Part shown: piece after piece, positions 25,940 to 34,946 of the stretch
How the letters are laid out: every line of letters starts with the position of its first letter
Numbering within the stretch: position 1 is the first letter of the stretch
Source of the DNA: Bradyrhizobium diazoefficiens
GTDB taxonomy: Bacteria > Pseudomonadota > Alphaproteobacteria > Rhizobiales > Xanthobacteraceae
NCBI RefSeq assembly: GCF_016612535.1
Contig: NZ_JAENXS010000001.1
Location: 496,001 to 560,000 of the forward strand
DNA length: 64,000 nucleotides
Reading direction: 5' to 3'
Made by a program: the position numbers and the translations under genes
The notes under the pieces: generated by a model
Database searches by the model: none
The model's input: the letters and a program-made list of their open reading frames with translations, nothing else
Told to the model about the DNA's origin: nothing

Positions 25940-27256
25940 ATGACGACCTCGCCTCACGCGACCTCGCCAAGCACGAAATCGACCTCGGCTTCCGCGCCCC
26001 CTCATCTTGCCATCGTCCTGTTCTCGCTCGCGATGGGCGGCTTTGCGATCGGAACGACCGAATTCGCATCGATGAGCCTGCTGCCGTTCTTCGCGGCCGA
26101 CCTTCATATCGACGAGCCGACCGCCGGACACGCGATCAGCGCCTACGCCCTCGGCGTGGTGCTGGGCGCGCCGCTGATCGCCGTGCTCGGCGCGCGGTTC
26201 GCTAGGCGCACGCAGCTGCTGGTGCTGATGGCCGTGTTCGCACTCGGCAACGCCCTCACCGCGCTTGCCCTTGGCTTTGGCTGGATGATCGCCGCCCGCT
26301 TTCTCTCAGGGCTGCCGCACGGCGCCTATTTCGGCGTCGCCGCGCTGGTGGCCGCCTCGCTCGTCCCGCAACATCGTCGCTCGCAGGCGATCGGCCAGGT
26401 GATGCTCGGCCTGACCGGCGCCACCATCATCGGTGTGCCACTCGCCAATCTGATCGGCCAGGCGGTCGGCTGGCGCGCAAGCTTCGGCCTCGTGTCGTTG
26501 CTGGCGCTGCTCACGGTGCTGCTGTGCGCGCTGTTCGCCCCGCGCGACCAGGCGGGCCGAACGGATCCGCTGCGCGAGCTCGGCGCACTCCGAAGCGGCC
26601 GCGTCTGGATCACGCTTGCGATCGGCGCCATCGGCTTCGGCGGTATGTTCGCCGTCTACACCTATCTGGCGACGACGTTGATCGAGGTCACCAAGGTCAG
26701 CACCGAGGTCATTCCGTTCTTCCTGGCGATATTCGGCGTCGGCGCCACGCTCGGCAATCTCGTCGTGCCGCGCTTTGCCGACCGCGCGCTGATGCCGACG
26801 GCGGGCAGCATCCTGCTGTTTGCAGGTGTGGCACTTCTGGCGTTTCCGCTTGCGGCCGGCAATCCCTGGCTCCTCGCGGTGGACATCTTCGCGATCGGTG
26901 ACAGCGTGGCACTCGGTGCCGTGCTGCAAACGCGGCTGATGGACGTCGCGGGAGACGCACAGGCGCTCGCTGCCGCGCTCAATCATTCAGCGTTCAACAC
27001 CGCCAATGCGCTCGGCCCATTCCTCGGCGGCCTCGCCATTCGCCAAGGACTCGGCTGGACCTCCACCGGTCCCGTCGGCGCCGCGCTGGCGCTTCTGGGC
27101 TTTCTAATCTGGATCGTCGCTTATCGCGACACCGGCTCCGCGCCGGTCGAACAGGTCCCAGGCCGTGACACAGCACCACAAGAGAACGCTCCCCTGAAGC
27201 GCGCGCCACCGCTGGCGCCCGTTGATCGGAGCCGTTCCAGGGATCCGGTGGCCTGA
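25940..27256 (+). CDS. MFS transporter, DHA1 (AraJ/YdhP-like) family
   Basis: 438 residues from ATG 25940 (AGGA upstream; an in-frame GTG at 25868 would add 24 residues). It has twelve membrane spans. Span 1 is LAIVLFSLAMGGFAIGTTEF with the TEF motif of this subfamily. Span 2 and motif A are AYALGVVLGAPLIAVLGARF. Motif C-like ATIIGVPLANLIGQAVGWRA in span 5 marks drug-efflux-type antiporters. AraJ/YdhP/PbuE relatives export sugars, purines or drugs. The C-terminal tail is polar and Pro/Arg-rich. It replaced, or inserted next to, the truncated aminotransferase. Confidence 0.9.
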   Translation: MTTSPHATSPSTKSTSASAPPHLAIVLFSLAMGGFAIGTTEFASMSLLPFFAADLHIDEPTAGHAISAYALGVVLGAPLIAVLGARFARRTQLLVLMAVFALGNALTALALGFGWMIAARFLSGLPHGAYFGVAALVAASLVPQHRRSQAIGQVMLGLTGATIIGVPLANLIGQAVGWRASFGLVSLLALLTVLLCALFAPRDQAGRTDPLRELGALRSGRVWITLAIGAIGFGGMFAVYTYLATTLIEVTKVSTEVIPFFLAIFGVGATLGNLVVPRFADRALMPTAGSILLFAGVALLAFPLAAGNPWLLAVDIFAIGDSVALGAVLQTRLMDVAGDAQALAAALNHSAFNTANALGPFLGGLAIRQGLGWTSTGPVGAALALLGFLIWIVAYRDTGSAPVEQVPGRDTAPQENAPLKRAPPLAPVDRSRSRDPVA

Positions 27257-27271
27257 CGGATTGCAACGCGC

Positions 27272-27430
27272 TCAGAACAGAGCGGCGTTGAAAGCCTGTC
27301 CGTAGATCATCGCGGCCACGAGCGAGACCAGCAGGCCCGCGCCGGAGAAGATCACCAGGATCTTCAGAGTTTCGACATCGACATTGGTTCCCGTCGCGCG
27401 GGATATTGCTCTTGCCAGTGCAGCAATCAT
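27272..27430 (-). CDS. Small single-span membrane protein
   Basis: 52 residues from ATG 27430, after GGAGTTGGCG; an upstream frame extends to 27475 without a better ribosome site. An N-terminal amphipathic part (MIAALARAISRATGTNVDVE) leads into one membrane helix (LKILVIFSGAGLLVSLVAAM) and a short tail. I believe similar small proteins occur widely in Bradyrhizobium. No function is known. It converges on the MFS exporter gene. Confidence 0.6.
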   Translation of the reverse strand: MIAALARAISRATGTNVDVETLKILVIFSGAGLLVSLVAAMIYGQAFNAALF

Positions 27431-27532
27431 CGCCAACTCCGAAGCCGGCCGCGCGGACGCGAGGCCTGACTTCATCTAGCGCAAATCGGCGCGTCTGCCT
27501 GTGAAGCAGATTACAGGTGCCCCGCGCGAGGG

Positions 27533-28051
27533 CTAGAACTTGTAGTTTGCTCCGACCTTCACGATCTGAAGCTTGTGTTCAATGGTCTCGCGAAGCGTGA
27601 GCGTGCGGTCGAAGGCAAAACCCGCCCGGCCCGTGAATTGGGTGAGCCAATCGAGCTTGGATGTCGCTGTCGTTGGGAACACGAAGCCAAGCTGGCTCAG
27701 CGTTCCCGCGGCGCTGCTCTTGTGACCGAGCACTGCAAAATCCCACTCGAAGCCGAGAACCCAGTTGCCGGTCTGGTAGTTGGCGCCCGCCTGGACGCCC
27801 CCTAGCGCGCTGTTGGTGGCGGGGCTGACCGGGCTCACGACAATGGTTGGATCTTCGAGCACGCCGCCCGATGTCCAGCGGTTCGCCCCCCAGCTGTATC
27901 CGGCATGCAGCCCGACATAGGCACCCGACCAGGAGAACACGGTGTCCGCTGCGGTGTAGGGCGCCGTTGTCGTCAAGTCGGCGGCCGAAGCGCTCGATGC
28001 AACACCAAGACTGAACACCACAGCCGCCAAGCTCGCAATTTTCTCCCGCAT
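27533..28051 (-). CDS. Outer-membrane beta-barrel protein (Omp25/Omp31-like), internally shortened
   Basis: 172 residues from ATG 28051. A signal peptide (IASLAAVVFSLGVASSASA, cut before ADL) precedes an opacity-type barrel: FSWSGAYVGLHAGYSWG, then GGVQAGANYQTGNWVLGFEW, LDWLTQFTGRAGFAFDRTL, ending VGANYKF with the C-terminal aromatic needed for BamA recognition. Relatives in rhizobia have about 230-260 residues. Here FDRTL is followed almost at once by the last strand, so roughly two or three hairpins are missing without loss of frame. It may be a non-functional deletion derivative or a minimal barrel. Confidence 0.8.
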   Translation of the reverse strand: MREKIASLAAVVFSLGVASSASAADLTTTAPYTAADTVFSWSGAYVGLHAGYSWGANRWTSGGVLEDPTIVVSPVSPATNSALGGVQAGANYQTGNWVLGFEWDFAVLGHKSSAAGTLSQLGFVFPTTATSKLDWLTQFTGRAGFAFDRTLTLRETIEHKLQIVKVGANYKF

Positions 28052-28454
28052 TCCCAAGCTCCCAATCCTCTTTCAGCTCGTTCGAGCAGCGGGAACGTAG
28101 CTTCCGGGACCTTCGACGCATCAACCGTACGGTTTAGATCGAACGGGAGTCTGCTAGCGCCGGTAGATTTTCTGCGCCGTGTTGCAAAATTGCCGCTTGT
28201 CGCGATCGCGCGGCTTGGCTGTTAGACCGAGGGCGTCGAGGGCGTGACATTCGCAAGCAGTGGAAATCGAGCCGCGACCAGTTCTATTCGCGCATGCCCG
28301 ATTCGTCGCCGAACTCGATATTTTGCGCGTCCTGCTTCCATTGCGGCCGCGGCGTCGTTGGTATGGCGGGATTGCCGGTTCGCTCGAAGGCGAAGAGCCT
28401 ATCCAGCATGCGTTCGGACCGTCACTGAACGCGCGGTGCCCCTGTTCGAGCTGC
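28052..28454. other. Intergenic region upstream of the outer-membrane protein gene, with a 12 bp palindrome
   Basis: About 400 bp with no convincing gene. AACCGTACGGTT at 28123-28134 is a perfect palindrome 72 bp before the outer-membrane protein start on the minus strand. Its form suits a TetR/AcrR-type operator. The rest shows no recognisable structure. Confidence 0.5.
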
Positions 28455-29969
28455 TCATCCGGCTTCTCTCATTTTGTTCTTGTCGTTGGGACTCGTGCTC
28501 AGCTCCGCCCACAGGCGGACGCGCGCACCTTCGTTGAGCGGCACAATATGAAACGGCTGACCGAAGATTGCGAGAGACTCTTTAGCCGGCTCGAACCGCG
28601 GCCAAGCTTCTGCCACGTCAGGCATGCCGGTCGTGACGAACCGCAACAGGTTCGTCTGAAACTGCGCCGCGACGTCGATATCGGCCGGTGTCATTGGGCC
28701 GCCCTTGCGCTTCAGGATCGGGCGATCGATGAAGTTTGGCAGATGCGCCCAGAGGCAGGCATTGTCGGCGCCATGGGTAGGTCCTTGCGACAGAAAGGGT
28801 TCCAGCGCCGGGCAATGGTCGAACCGGCTCAACCACACCGCGCCGCCTGCGGCTGACTGAAGCCGCGCGAGATCGGCCATCGGGCGATGCCAGAACGCAT
28901 CCGACAACAGCGCTTCGTAGGGATCTTCGTCGACGCGTGCGGTCGCACGATAACACGAGAGCAAGCGCTCCCAGCCGGTGTCGCCGACAGCGGTACGCAC
29001 ATTGCGCTCGGTCGTGCGGATCATCGCGGCCGGCGGCGTGCTCTTCAGGAACATCACCATCTCGTCGCGACAGGAGCCGAGCCAGAGCGGAATGTCGCGC
29101 AAGGTGCCGTCGGCAAAGGCCTTGCGCGGCTCGCGCGCGATCACGGTGCCGTCGAGCACCGGGCCGAATACGGTGCCTGACGAGGTCTCGTCCGCGATCC
29201 TGCGGCCGACACGCTCGACGGCCGCAAAGAGCGTTGGCAGCGGGACCGAGGCCATCGCGCTCGGATCGCGTCCAAGCTCGAGCTCTTCGATCAGACGGCG
29301 TGCGACATTGTCGGCATGGTCCGCGCTCATGATGTTGCGCCCCGGCGCACTCAGCGCCAGCGCGCGGGCGAACTTGCCCTTTGCCTGCGGCAGGGTTGCG
29401 AGCGCAATCACCATCGACGCGCCGGCCGACTGACCGGAGAGCGTCACCTGGTCAGGATCGCCGCCGAAATTGGCGATATTGCCATGGACCCAATCGAGCG
29501 CCGTCACCGCATCCGAGATGGCAAGATTGTTGGCCTCGCGCAATCCGTGCCGATGCAGTTGCAGGAAGCCGAGCGGGCCGAGCCGATAGTTAATGGTGAC
29601 GACGACGGCCGGGCCGTGCGCGGCGAGGAAAGCACCGTCATAGTCGGCGCCGCCGCCGGTGACGAAGGCGCCGCCATGGACGAAGAACAGCACCGGCAGC
29701 GTGCGATCAGCCCCGGCCGGCGACCAGATGTTCAGACTGAGACAGGACTCCTCGGCCTGATCGAGATGCCCGGGCTGCGGCGCATGCCCGGGCTGCGGCG
29801 CATAAGCGCCGTAGTCCGTGCAGCGGCGCGGCTCCGTCCAAGCGGGCGGCGGCGTCGCTTTGGCGAAGCGCCGCGCGCTCGCGAACGGCACGCCCTTGAA
29901 GGCGCGGACGGCTCCCTGCTCGGCCCCGATGACGGGGCCGTGCGTGGTCGGAATTGCTTTCGTCAGCAT
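28455..29969 (-). CDS. Carboxylesterase type B (alpha/beta hydrolase)
   Basis: 504 residues from ATG 29969, after AGGATGG. It shows the type B carboxylesterase layout: GPVIGAEQGAVRAFKGVPFA at the N terminus, SCLSLNIWSP, the oxyanion HGGAF, NYRLGPLGFL, and nucleophile Ser in VTLSGQSAGASMV. The acid residue and His lie in the C-terminal half (the PTHGADNACLWAHLPN region probably holds the His). It hydrolyses carboxylic esters, and no signal peptide is seen. It lies 23 bp after the MHS transporter gene in the same TetR-controlled operon. An 18 bp tandem duplication near residue 62 inserts an extra APQPGH. Confidence 0.9.
   Translation of the reverse strand: MLTKAIPTTHGPVIGAEQGAVRAFKGVPFASARRFAKATPPPAWTEPRRCTDYGAYAPQPGHAPQPGHLDQAEESCLSLNIWSPAGADRTLPVLFFVHGGAFVTGGGADYDGAFLAAHGPAVVVTINYRLGPLGFLQLHRHGLREANNLAISDAVTALDWVHGNIANFGGDPDQVTLSGQSAGASMVIALATLPQAKGKFARALALSAPGRNIMSADHADNVARRLIEELELGRDPSAMASVPLPTLFAAVERVGRRIADETSSGTVFGPVLDGTVIAREPRKAFADGTLRDIPLWLGSCRDEMVMFLKSTPPAAMIRTTERNVRTAVGDTGWERLLSCYRATARVDEDPYEALLSDAFWHRPMADLARLQSAAGGAVWLSRFDHCPALEPFLSQGPTHGADNACLWAHLPNFIDRPILKRKGGPMTPADIDVAAQFQTNLLRFVTTGMPDVAEAWPRFEPAKESLAIFGQPFHIVPLNEGARVRLWAELSTSPNDKNKMREAG
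29766..29801 (-). repeat. 18 bp tandem duplication inside the esterase gene
   Basis: ATGCCCGGGCTGCGGCGC occurs twice in direct contact (29766-29783, 29784-29801). It adds one copy of a six-residue Pro/Gly/His unit in a surface loop before SCLSLNIW and keeps the frame. Confidence 0.9.
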
Positions 29970-29992
29970 GCGATCGCCATCCTGTCTTTCAC

Positions 29993-31333
29993 TTACGCGC
30001 GCCGCTTGCCGAGATCGGCGATGTCGGCCCTGTGGGTTTCGCGCGCGGTCGATGCGGCCAATGCCGAGGCGACGCAGCAACCGGCGACGAAGATCGCAAC
30101 CGGGATCCAGCCGTTCGGTCCCTCGCCGACCAGGCTCGCGCTCACCAGCGGCGTGAAGCCGGCGGCGAGAAAGCCGAGCTGGGTGCCGATGGCGGTGCCG
30201 GAATAACGCACGCGCGCCTCGAACATCTCGGCATAAAACGAGGGCCAGATCGCGTTCGGCGCGGCGTAGACGACGCCGGACAGGATCACCGCGGCGGCGA
30301 AGATCGCGATCGTGCTGCCCGACGTGATCAGCATGAAGTACGGGAACAGCAGCACCGCGCAGCCGAGCACGCCGCCGATAAACACCGGCTTGCGGCCGAT
30401 CTTGTCGGCGAGCAAGGCCCAGAGCGGCTGCACGAACAACGCCACCACGTTGCCGAGCACGCCAGCCCACAGCATGGTCGAGCGCGGCACGCCGAATTTG
30501 CTGGTGGCGTAGCCGAGCGCGAATACAGCGGTCATGGTGCTGACGGTCGCGATCAGCGCGCAGACGATCACGCGCAGCACGTCCGGCCAGTAGTCGCGCA
30601 GCAGCGCGACGACAGGGAAGCGCGCGACTTGCGCCTTGCCCTTGATGTCTTCAAACACGGGCGTTTCCGGCATAGTCCGCCGCACCAGATAGGCAACCAG
30701 CAGCACGAGGGACGAGAGCAGGAACGGAATGCGCCAGCCCCAGCTCAGCAATTGGTCTTCCGGCATGCTGGCGACGGGAATGAACACCAGCGTCGCCAGG
30801 ATCGCGCCGGCTTGCGTGCCGCTCAAGGTCCAGCTCGTGAAGAAGGCGCGATTAGAATTGGCGGAATGCTCCAGCGTCAGCGAGTTCGCCCCGCTCTGCT
30901 CGCCGGCCGCCGACAGGCCCTGCAACAGACGCAACAGCGTCAGGATGATGGGCGCGGCGCTGCCGATGGTCTTGGCATCCGGCAGCAGGCCGATCGCAAG
31001 CGTCGAGGCGCCCATCACCACCAGCGTGAACAGCAGCACGGTCTTGCGGCCGATGCGGTCGCCGAAATGGCCGAGGATGACGGCACCAACGGGACGCGCG
31101 ATATAGCCGATGCCGAACGTGAGCAGCGCCAGCAACGACGCTGTCGACGGATCGACATTGACGAAGAACACTTTTGGAAAGATCAGCGCGGCCGCGGTGC
31201 CGTAGATGAAGAAGTCGTAGTATTCGAGCATGCTGCCCACGAAGCTGACGAGCGCGGCGCGCTTCGGCAGCTTGCTTGGCGGTGCGTCCATTACGGACGG
31301 CGCGTGCAGCGATGCGATTGAGGTCAAGCTCAT
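29993..31333 (-). CDS. MFS transporter, MHS family
   Basis: 446 residues from ATG 31333, after GGGGAGGAATTTC. Twelve membrane spans. Marks: FVGSMLEYYDFFIYGTAAAL in span 1, GHFGDRIGRKTVLLFTLVVM in the 2-3 loop, LRLLQGLSAAGEQSGANSLT in span 4 and ALLADKIGRKPVFIGGVLGC in the second half. It is a proton symporter for an organic acid or betaine-type solute. Co-transcription with an esterase suggests uptake of an ester or of its acid product. It is expressed from a promoter with a TetR-like operator in its spacer. Confidence 0.9.
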   Translation of the reverse strand: MSLTSIASLHAPSVMDAPPSKLPKRAALVSFVGSMLEYYDFFIYGTAAALIFPKVFFVNVDPSTASLLALLTFGIGYIARPVGAVILGHFGDRIGRKTVLLFTLVVMGASTLAIGLLPDAKTIGSAAPIILTLLRLLQGLSAAGEQSGANSLTLEHSANSNRAFFTSWTLSGTQAGAILATLVFIPVASMPEDQLLSWGWRIPFLLSSLVLLVAYLVRRTMPETPVFEDIKGKAQVARFPVVALLRDYWPDVLRVIVCALIATVSTMTAVFALGYATSKFGVPRSTMLWAGVLGNVVALFVQPLWALLADKIGRKPVFIGGVLGCAVLLFPYFMLITSGSTIAIFAAAVILSGVVYAAPNAIWPSFYAEMFEARVRYSGTAIGTQLGFLAAGFTPLVSASLVGEGPNGWIPVAIFVAGCCVASALAASTARETHRADIADLGKRRA

Positions 31334-31435
31334 GAAATTCCTCCCCGTATGCGATGGCGGTTGCAGCTCGCTTTCGGCCCGTCCGGCCTTGCACGTGCTT
31401 TTTGCTTTTGGTTGCCGCAACCTTGGTTTGGATCC

Positions 31436-31464
31436 ATAATGTACGAACTAGTACGTTTATGCAA
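31436..31464 (-). promoter_or_regulatory. Promoter of the MHS transporter-esterase operon
   Basis: On the minus strand TTGCAT (31459-31464) and CATTAT (31436-31441) are spaced by exactly 17 bases. The spacer is occupied by the dyad at 31443-31456, so a bound repressor would block RNA polymerase directly. Confidence 0.65.
31443..31456. promoter_or_regulatory. TetR-type operator candidate
   Basis: ACGAACTAGTACGT is a dyad with a single mismatched pair (ACG-A-ACTAGT-A-CGT). It lies between the divergent TetR gene and the transporter-esterase operon, within the promoter spacer of the latter. It is inferred to bind the adjacent TetR protein. Confidence 0.65.
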
Positions 31465-31545
31465 GTCGGCGCCAAGGGTTGTCGGATTGGGCGAAATTTG
31501 CCTTCACCTTCAAGGTGATCCATAGAACCGACGGGAGAAATTGTG

Positions 31546-32196
31546 ATGCTCAAGCGCATGCCGCCCCCATCGAAGCGCACCAACGACCCCGAGCGCACCA
31601 AGCGCGACATCCTCGAAATGGCGATGGCCGAATTCGCCTCGGAAGGCTATTCCGGCGCGCGGGTCGACGCCATCGCGGCGCGAACGCGCACCTCGAAGCG
31701 GATGATCTATTATTATTTCGGCGGCAAGGAGCAGCTCTACCTCGCGGTGCTGGAGGAGGCCTATCGCAGCATCCGGGCGCTGGAGGACCAGCTCGACATC
31801 GCCAGCTGCGATGCGCGCGAGGGCTTGCGGCGCCTGATCGAGGCGACCTTCGACCATGACGAGCGCAACCCGAACTTCATCCGCCTCGTCTCGATCGAGA
31901 ACATCCATCACGGCAAGCACCTCAAGCAGAATTTGCACCTCCGCCAGCTCAACGCCAGCGTGATCGCAACGCTCGACGGGATTTTGAAGCGCGGCCGCGC
32001 GGAAGGGACGTTCCGCGACGACGTCGACGCCATCGATTTGCATCTGGCCATCTCCTCCTACTGCTTCTTCCGCGTCGCCAACCGTCATACGTTTGGGGCG
32101 CTGTTCGATCGCGACCTCAGCGAGCCCAAGGTGCTGGCGAGGAGCAGGAGCCAGATCGTGGAGATGATTTTGGCGTGGTTGGGGGAGAAGGTTTAG
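31546..32196 (+). CDS. TetR-family transcriptional regulator
   Basis: 216 residues from ATG 31546 (GGGAG upstream; GTG three bases earlier is possible). The N-terminal helix-turn-helix is clear: RTKRDILEMAMAEFASEGYS, then VDAIAARTRTSKRMIYYYFG and GKEQLYLAVLEEAY. The long C-terminal helical ligand domain (IRLVSIENIHHGKHL and on) resembles the RutR/NemR-like group. It is divergent from the transporter-esterase operon, with a dyad in between, so it probably represses that operon. Its stop overlaps the converging permease gene by 4 bp. Confidence 0.93.
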   Translation: MLKRMPPPSKRTNDPERTKRDILEMAMAEFASEGYSGARVDAIAARTRTSKRMIYYYFGGKEQLYLAVLEEAYRSIRALEDQLDIASCDAREGLRRLIEATFDHDERNPNFIRLVSIENIHHGKHLKQNLHLRQLNASVIATLDGILKRGRAEGTFRDDVDAIDLHLAISSYCFFRVANRHTFGALFDRDLSEPKVLARSRSQIVEMILAWLGEKV

Positions 32197-32990
32197 CGAC
32201 CGCCCTCACCCGTTCTCCTCTGCCGCGTGCTCGCCAGCAGCACCAGCATGAATGACGCCGCGGTCATCAACGTTGAAATCGCGGCGATGGTCGGGTCTAT
32301 CTCATCACGAAGTGCGGTGAACATGCGCTTGGTCAGCGGCTGATACTGGCCGCCGGAGATGAACAGCGCGACGATGGTCTCGTCCATCGCCGAGATGAAG
32401 GCGAAGATGCCGCCGGCGATCACGCTCGACTTGATCTGCGGCAGCGTCACCGCGAAGAAGCTGCGCGGGCGGTTCATGCCGAGGCTGCGCGCCACCATCT
32501 CCTGCGCCGGGTCGAAGCTTTGCATGCCGGCGAGCACGGAGATGACGACGTAGGGTAGTCCCAGCATCACATTCGCCAGCACGAGGCCCGGCAAGGTCGC
32601 AACCAGGCCGACTTTGGCATAGACGAAGAAGATGCCGACCGCGGTGATGATGATCGGCACAACCAACGGCAGCAGCAGCGCCATATGGATGACGCGCATG
32701 ATGCGCAGCTTCGACTGGCTGATGGCATAGGCGGCGGCAACGCCGAGCGGCGTCGCGATCACCACAGTCAGCAGCGCGACCGTCAGCGTCACCCGCGTCG
32801 CCTGCATCCAGGCGGGGTTGGCGAAATATTGCTGATACCAGCGCAGCGAGAACGACGGCGGCGGGAAGGTCAGGAAGCGCGCGCTGGAGAACGAGATCGG
32901 TGCGATGATCAGAACCGGAAGGATCAGATAGACCAGCACCAGCGCGCTGATCACGTAGAGGGCAATGCGGGCGGGCGAAATGCGCGTCAT
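32193..32990 (-). CDS. ABC transporter permease, PotC type (second system)
   Basis: 265 residues from ATG 32990, overlapping the previous gene by ATGA. About six membrane spans: LYVISALVLVYLILPVLIIA at the start, MALLLPLVVPIIITAVGIFF in the middle. Coupling loop EMVARSLGMNRPRSFFAVTL is the EAA motif. It is the last gene of the leftward polyamine-type operon starting at 38102. It forms the channel with the PotB-type partner. Confidence 0.93.
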   Translation of the reverse strand: MTRISPARIALYVISALVLVYLILPVLIIAPISFSSARFLTFPPPSFSLRWYQQYFANPAWMQATRVTLTVALLTVVIATPLGVAAAYAISQSKLRIMRVIHMALLLPLVVPIIITAVGIFFVYAKVGLVATLPGLVLANVMLGLPYVVISVLAGMQSFDPAQEMVARSLGMNRPRSFFAVTLPQIKSSVIAGGIFAFISAMDETIVALFISGGQYQPLTKRMFTALRDEIDPTIAAISTLMTAASFMLVLLASTRQRRTGEGGR

Positions 32991-33856
32991 TTCTGCCCCA
33001 ACACGCGATCCAGCGAAATGAAGCGGCTGACGGCGAAGAAGATCAGGAACACGCTCAGGAGAAGCACGACAGCGACCGCGCTCGCGGCGCCGAACTGGTT
33101 GTAGAGCTCGACGTTGCGGCTCACCAGCATTGACACCATCACGGTGCGGCCGCCGCCCAGTAGCTCTGGCGTGATATAGAAGCCGAGGCAGAGCACGAAC
33201 ACCATGGTGCAGCCGGCGAGCACGCCCGGCAGCGACAGCGGCAGGAACACGCGGCAGAACGTCAGCGACGGGCTCGCACCGAGGCTGGCGCCGGCCTGCA
33301 TCAGGTCGCCGGGGATCTTCTGCATCGTGGCGTAGAGCGGCAACACCATGAACGGCAGCAGGATGTGCACGGTCGCAACCACGGTGCCGAAGGTGTTGTG
33401 GACCAGCGCGAGTGGCTCGGAGATCACATCGAGATAACGCAAAAACTGGTTGATTACGCCGGTGCGCTGGAGCAGCGCCAGCCAGGCATAGGCGCGCACC
33501 AGCACGCTGGTCCAGAACGGCAGCACGACCAGCGACAGGATCAGGATGCTCCATCCCTTAGGCACGGAATTCGCGAGATAGGCCACGGGATAGCCGAGCA
33601 GCAGCGCGATCATTGTGACCGCGAGGCTGATCTCGAAGGTCAGCGCGAAGCTGCGCCAGTAGATGTCCTCGGTGAAGACGCGGCGGTAGTTCTCCAGCGT
33701 AAAACCGTCATGGTAGATCGACTGCCAGGCCAGCCAGCCGACCGGCAGCACGATCAGGAGCAGGATCACCAGCAGCGCCGGCGACACCAATGCCAGCATC
33801 AGGCCGTGCTCGCGGCGCTGATGCTTTTGGGAGGAATCTGGCACGGATGTCGTCAA
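32987..33856 (-). CDS. ABC transporter permease, PotB type (second system)
   Basis: 289 residues with six spans, the first LMLALVSPALLVILLLIVLP. The EAA-like coupling loop is in GDLMQAGASLGASPSLTFCR. It is translationally coupled to the PotC-type gene by a four-base overlap. It lies 12 bp after the binding-protein gene, so the importer order is ATPase, two enzymes, binding protein, PotB, PotC. Confidence 0.93.
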   Translation of the reverse strand: MTTSVPDSSQKHQRREHGLMLALVSPALLVILLLIVLPVGWLAWQSIYHDGFTLENYRRVFTEDIYWRSFALTFEISLAVTMIALLLGYPVAYLANSVPKGWSILILSLVVLPFWTSVLVRAYAWLALLQRTGVINQFLRYLDVISEPLALVHNTFGTVVATVHILLPFMVLPLYATMQKIPGDLMQAGASLGASPSLTFCRVFLPLSLPGVLAGCTMVFVLCLGFYITPELLGGGRTVMVSMLVSRNVELYNQFGAASAVAVVLLLSVFLIFFAVSRFISLDRVLGQK

Positions 33857-33868
33857 TGCTGCCTCGTC

Positions 33869-34918
33869 TTACTTCTGCATGAACGACGCCCAGCGCTTCT
33901 CGGCGGCTTCGCCGGCCGGCGATGACCACCAGGCGTAGGACATCAGCGCCTGCTTGGCCGCATTCGCCGGCTCGCTCGGCAATTGCGCGGCGCGCTCGGG
34001 CTTGATCACATTGGTCTCGAACGCCTTCGGATTGCCCGGGCCGTAGTCGATGTGGAGCGGCAGATTGGCCTGGTGCACGGGATCGACGGCTTCGTTGAGG
34101 AATTTCACCGCGGTGTCGAGGTTCGGCGCGCCCTTGAGGATGCAGAGCGAGGTGCTCTGCAAGATGCCCTGGTTGTAGGTGAAGGCGACCTTGGCGCCTT
34201 CCTTGGCAACCGCGCTGACGCGGCCGTTCCAGGCCATCTCCATATCGACCTCGCCGTCGTTGAGGAGCTGCGCCGATTGCGCGCCCGATGTCCACCACAC
34301 CGTGATGTTCGGCTTGATTTCTTCCAGCTTCTTGAAGGCGCGGTCGACGTCGAGCGGATAGAGCTTGTCAGGCGCGACGCCGTCGGCCATCAACGCGGCC
34401 TCCAACGTGGCGATCGGATGGTTGCGCAGCGCGCGCCGGCCCGGGAATTTCTTGACGTCCCAGAAATCGACCCAGCTGTTCGGCGCGTCCTTCGGAAACG
34501 TCTTCTGGCTGTAGGCCAGCACGCTGGAATAGAATTCGTAGGACACCGAATAGGGGCTGCGATACGCCTCCGGCATCGCCGCCGCGTTCGGCATTTTCGA
34601 GAAGTCGAGCTTCTCGATCAGCCCCTGCTCGCCGCCACGCAGGCAATAGCCGGTCGGGGTGTCCACGACATCCCAGATCGGCTTGCCGCTGCCGACTTGG
34701 GTCTTGATCGCAGGCCAGGCATCGGGAATGGAGTCCTGATTGATGGTGATGCCGAGCTTCTTGGCGGAGGGATCGAGGATCGCCACCGTCTGCGCCTGCT
34801 GATAGGCGCCGCCTTGCGAAACGAAGGTGATCTGCCCGGCGGCGTTGGCCGCAGTGCCGCTGAGTACCATCGCGCCCACCAGCGCGTAGCCAAATCCAAA
34901 ATTCCGTGTCGTATTCAT
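33869..34918 (-). CDS. ABC transporter periplasmic binding protein, PotD/PotF type (second system)
   Basis: 349 residues from ATG 34918, after GGAGGCGAGG. A Sec signal peptide (FGYALVGAMVLSGTAANA, cut before AGQI) precedes a type-2 binding fold: ITFVSQGGAYQQAQTVAIL, then WDVVDTPTGYCLRGGEQGLI and ARRALRNHPIATLEAALMAD. Polyamine-binding relatives have an acidic pocket, which cannot be judged here. It is encoded between a PuuB-like oxidase and the permeases. This favours an amine ligand. Confidence 0.92.
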   Translation of the reverse strand: MNTTRNFGFGYALVGAMVLSGTAANAAGQITFVSQGGAYQQAQTVAILDPSAKKLGITINQDSIPDAWPAIKTQVGSGKPIWDVVDTPTGYCLRGGEQGLIEKLDFSKMPNAAAMPEAYRSPYSVSYEFYSSVLAYSQKTFPKDAPNSWVDFWDVKKFPGRRALRNHPIATLEAALMADGVAPDKLYPLDVDRAFKKLEEIKPNITVWWTSGAQSAQLLNDGEVDMEMAWNGRVSAVAKEGAKVAFTYNQGILQSTSLCILKGAPNLDTAVKFLNEAVDPVHQANLPLHIDYGPGNPKAFETNVIKPERAAQLPSEPANAAKQALMSYAWWSSPAGEAAEKRWASFMQK

Positions 34919-34946
34919 CCTCGCCTCCTCCATCACCAAAAAGATC

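Noticed and set aside
28260..28856. Plus-strand frame of 198 codons upstream of the outer-membrane protein gene
   Set aside because: Its second half overlaps the esterase gene in antisense and its first half has no ribosome site or family motif.
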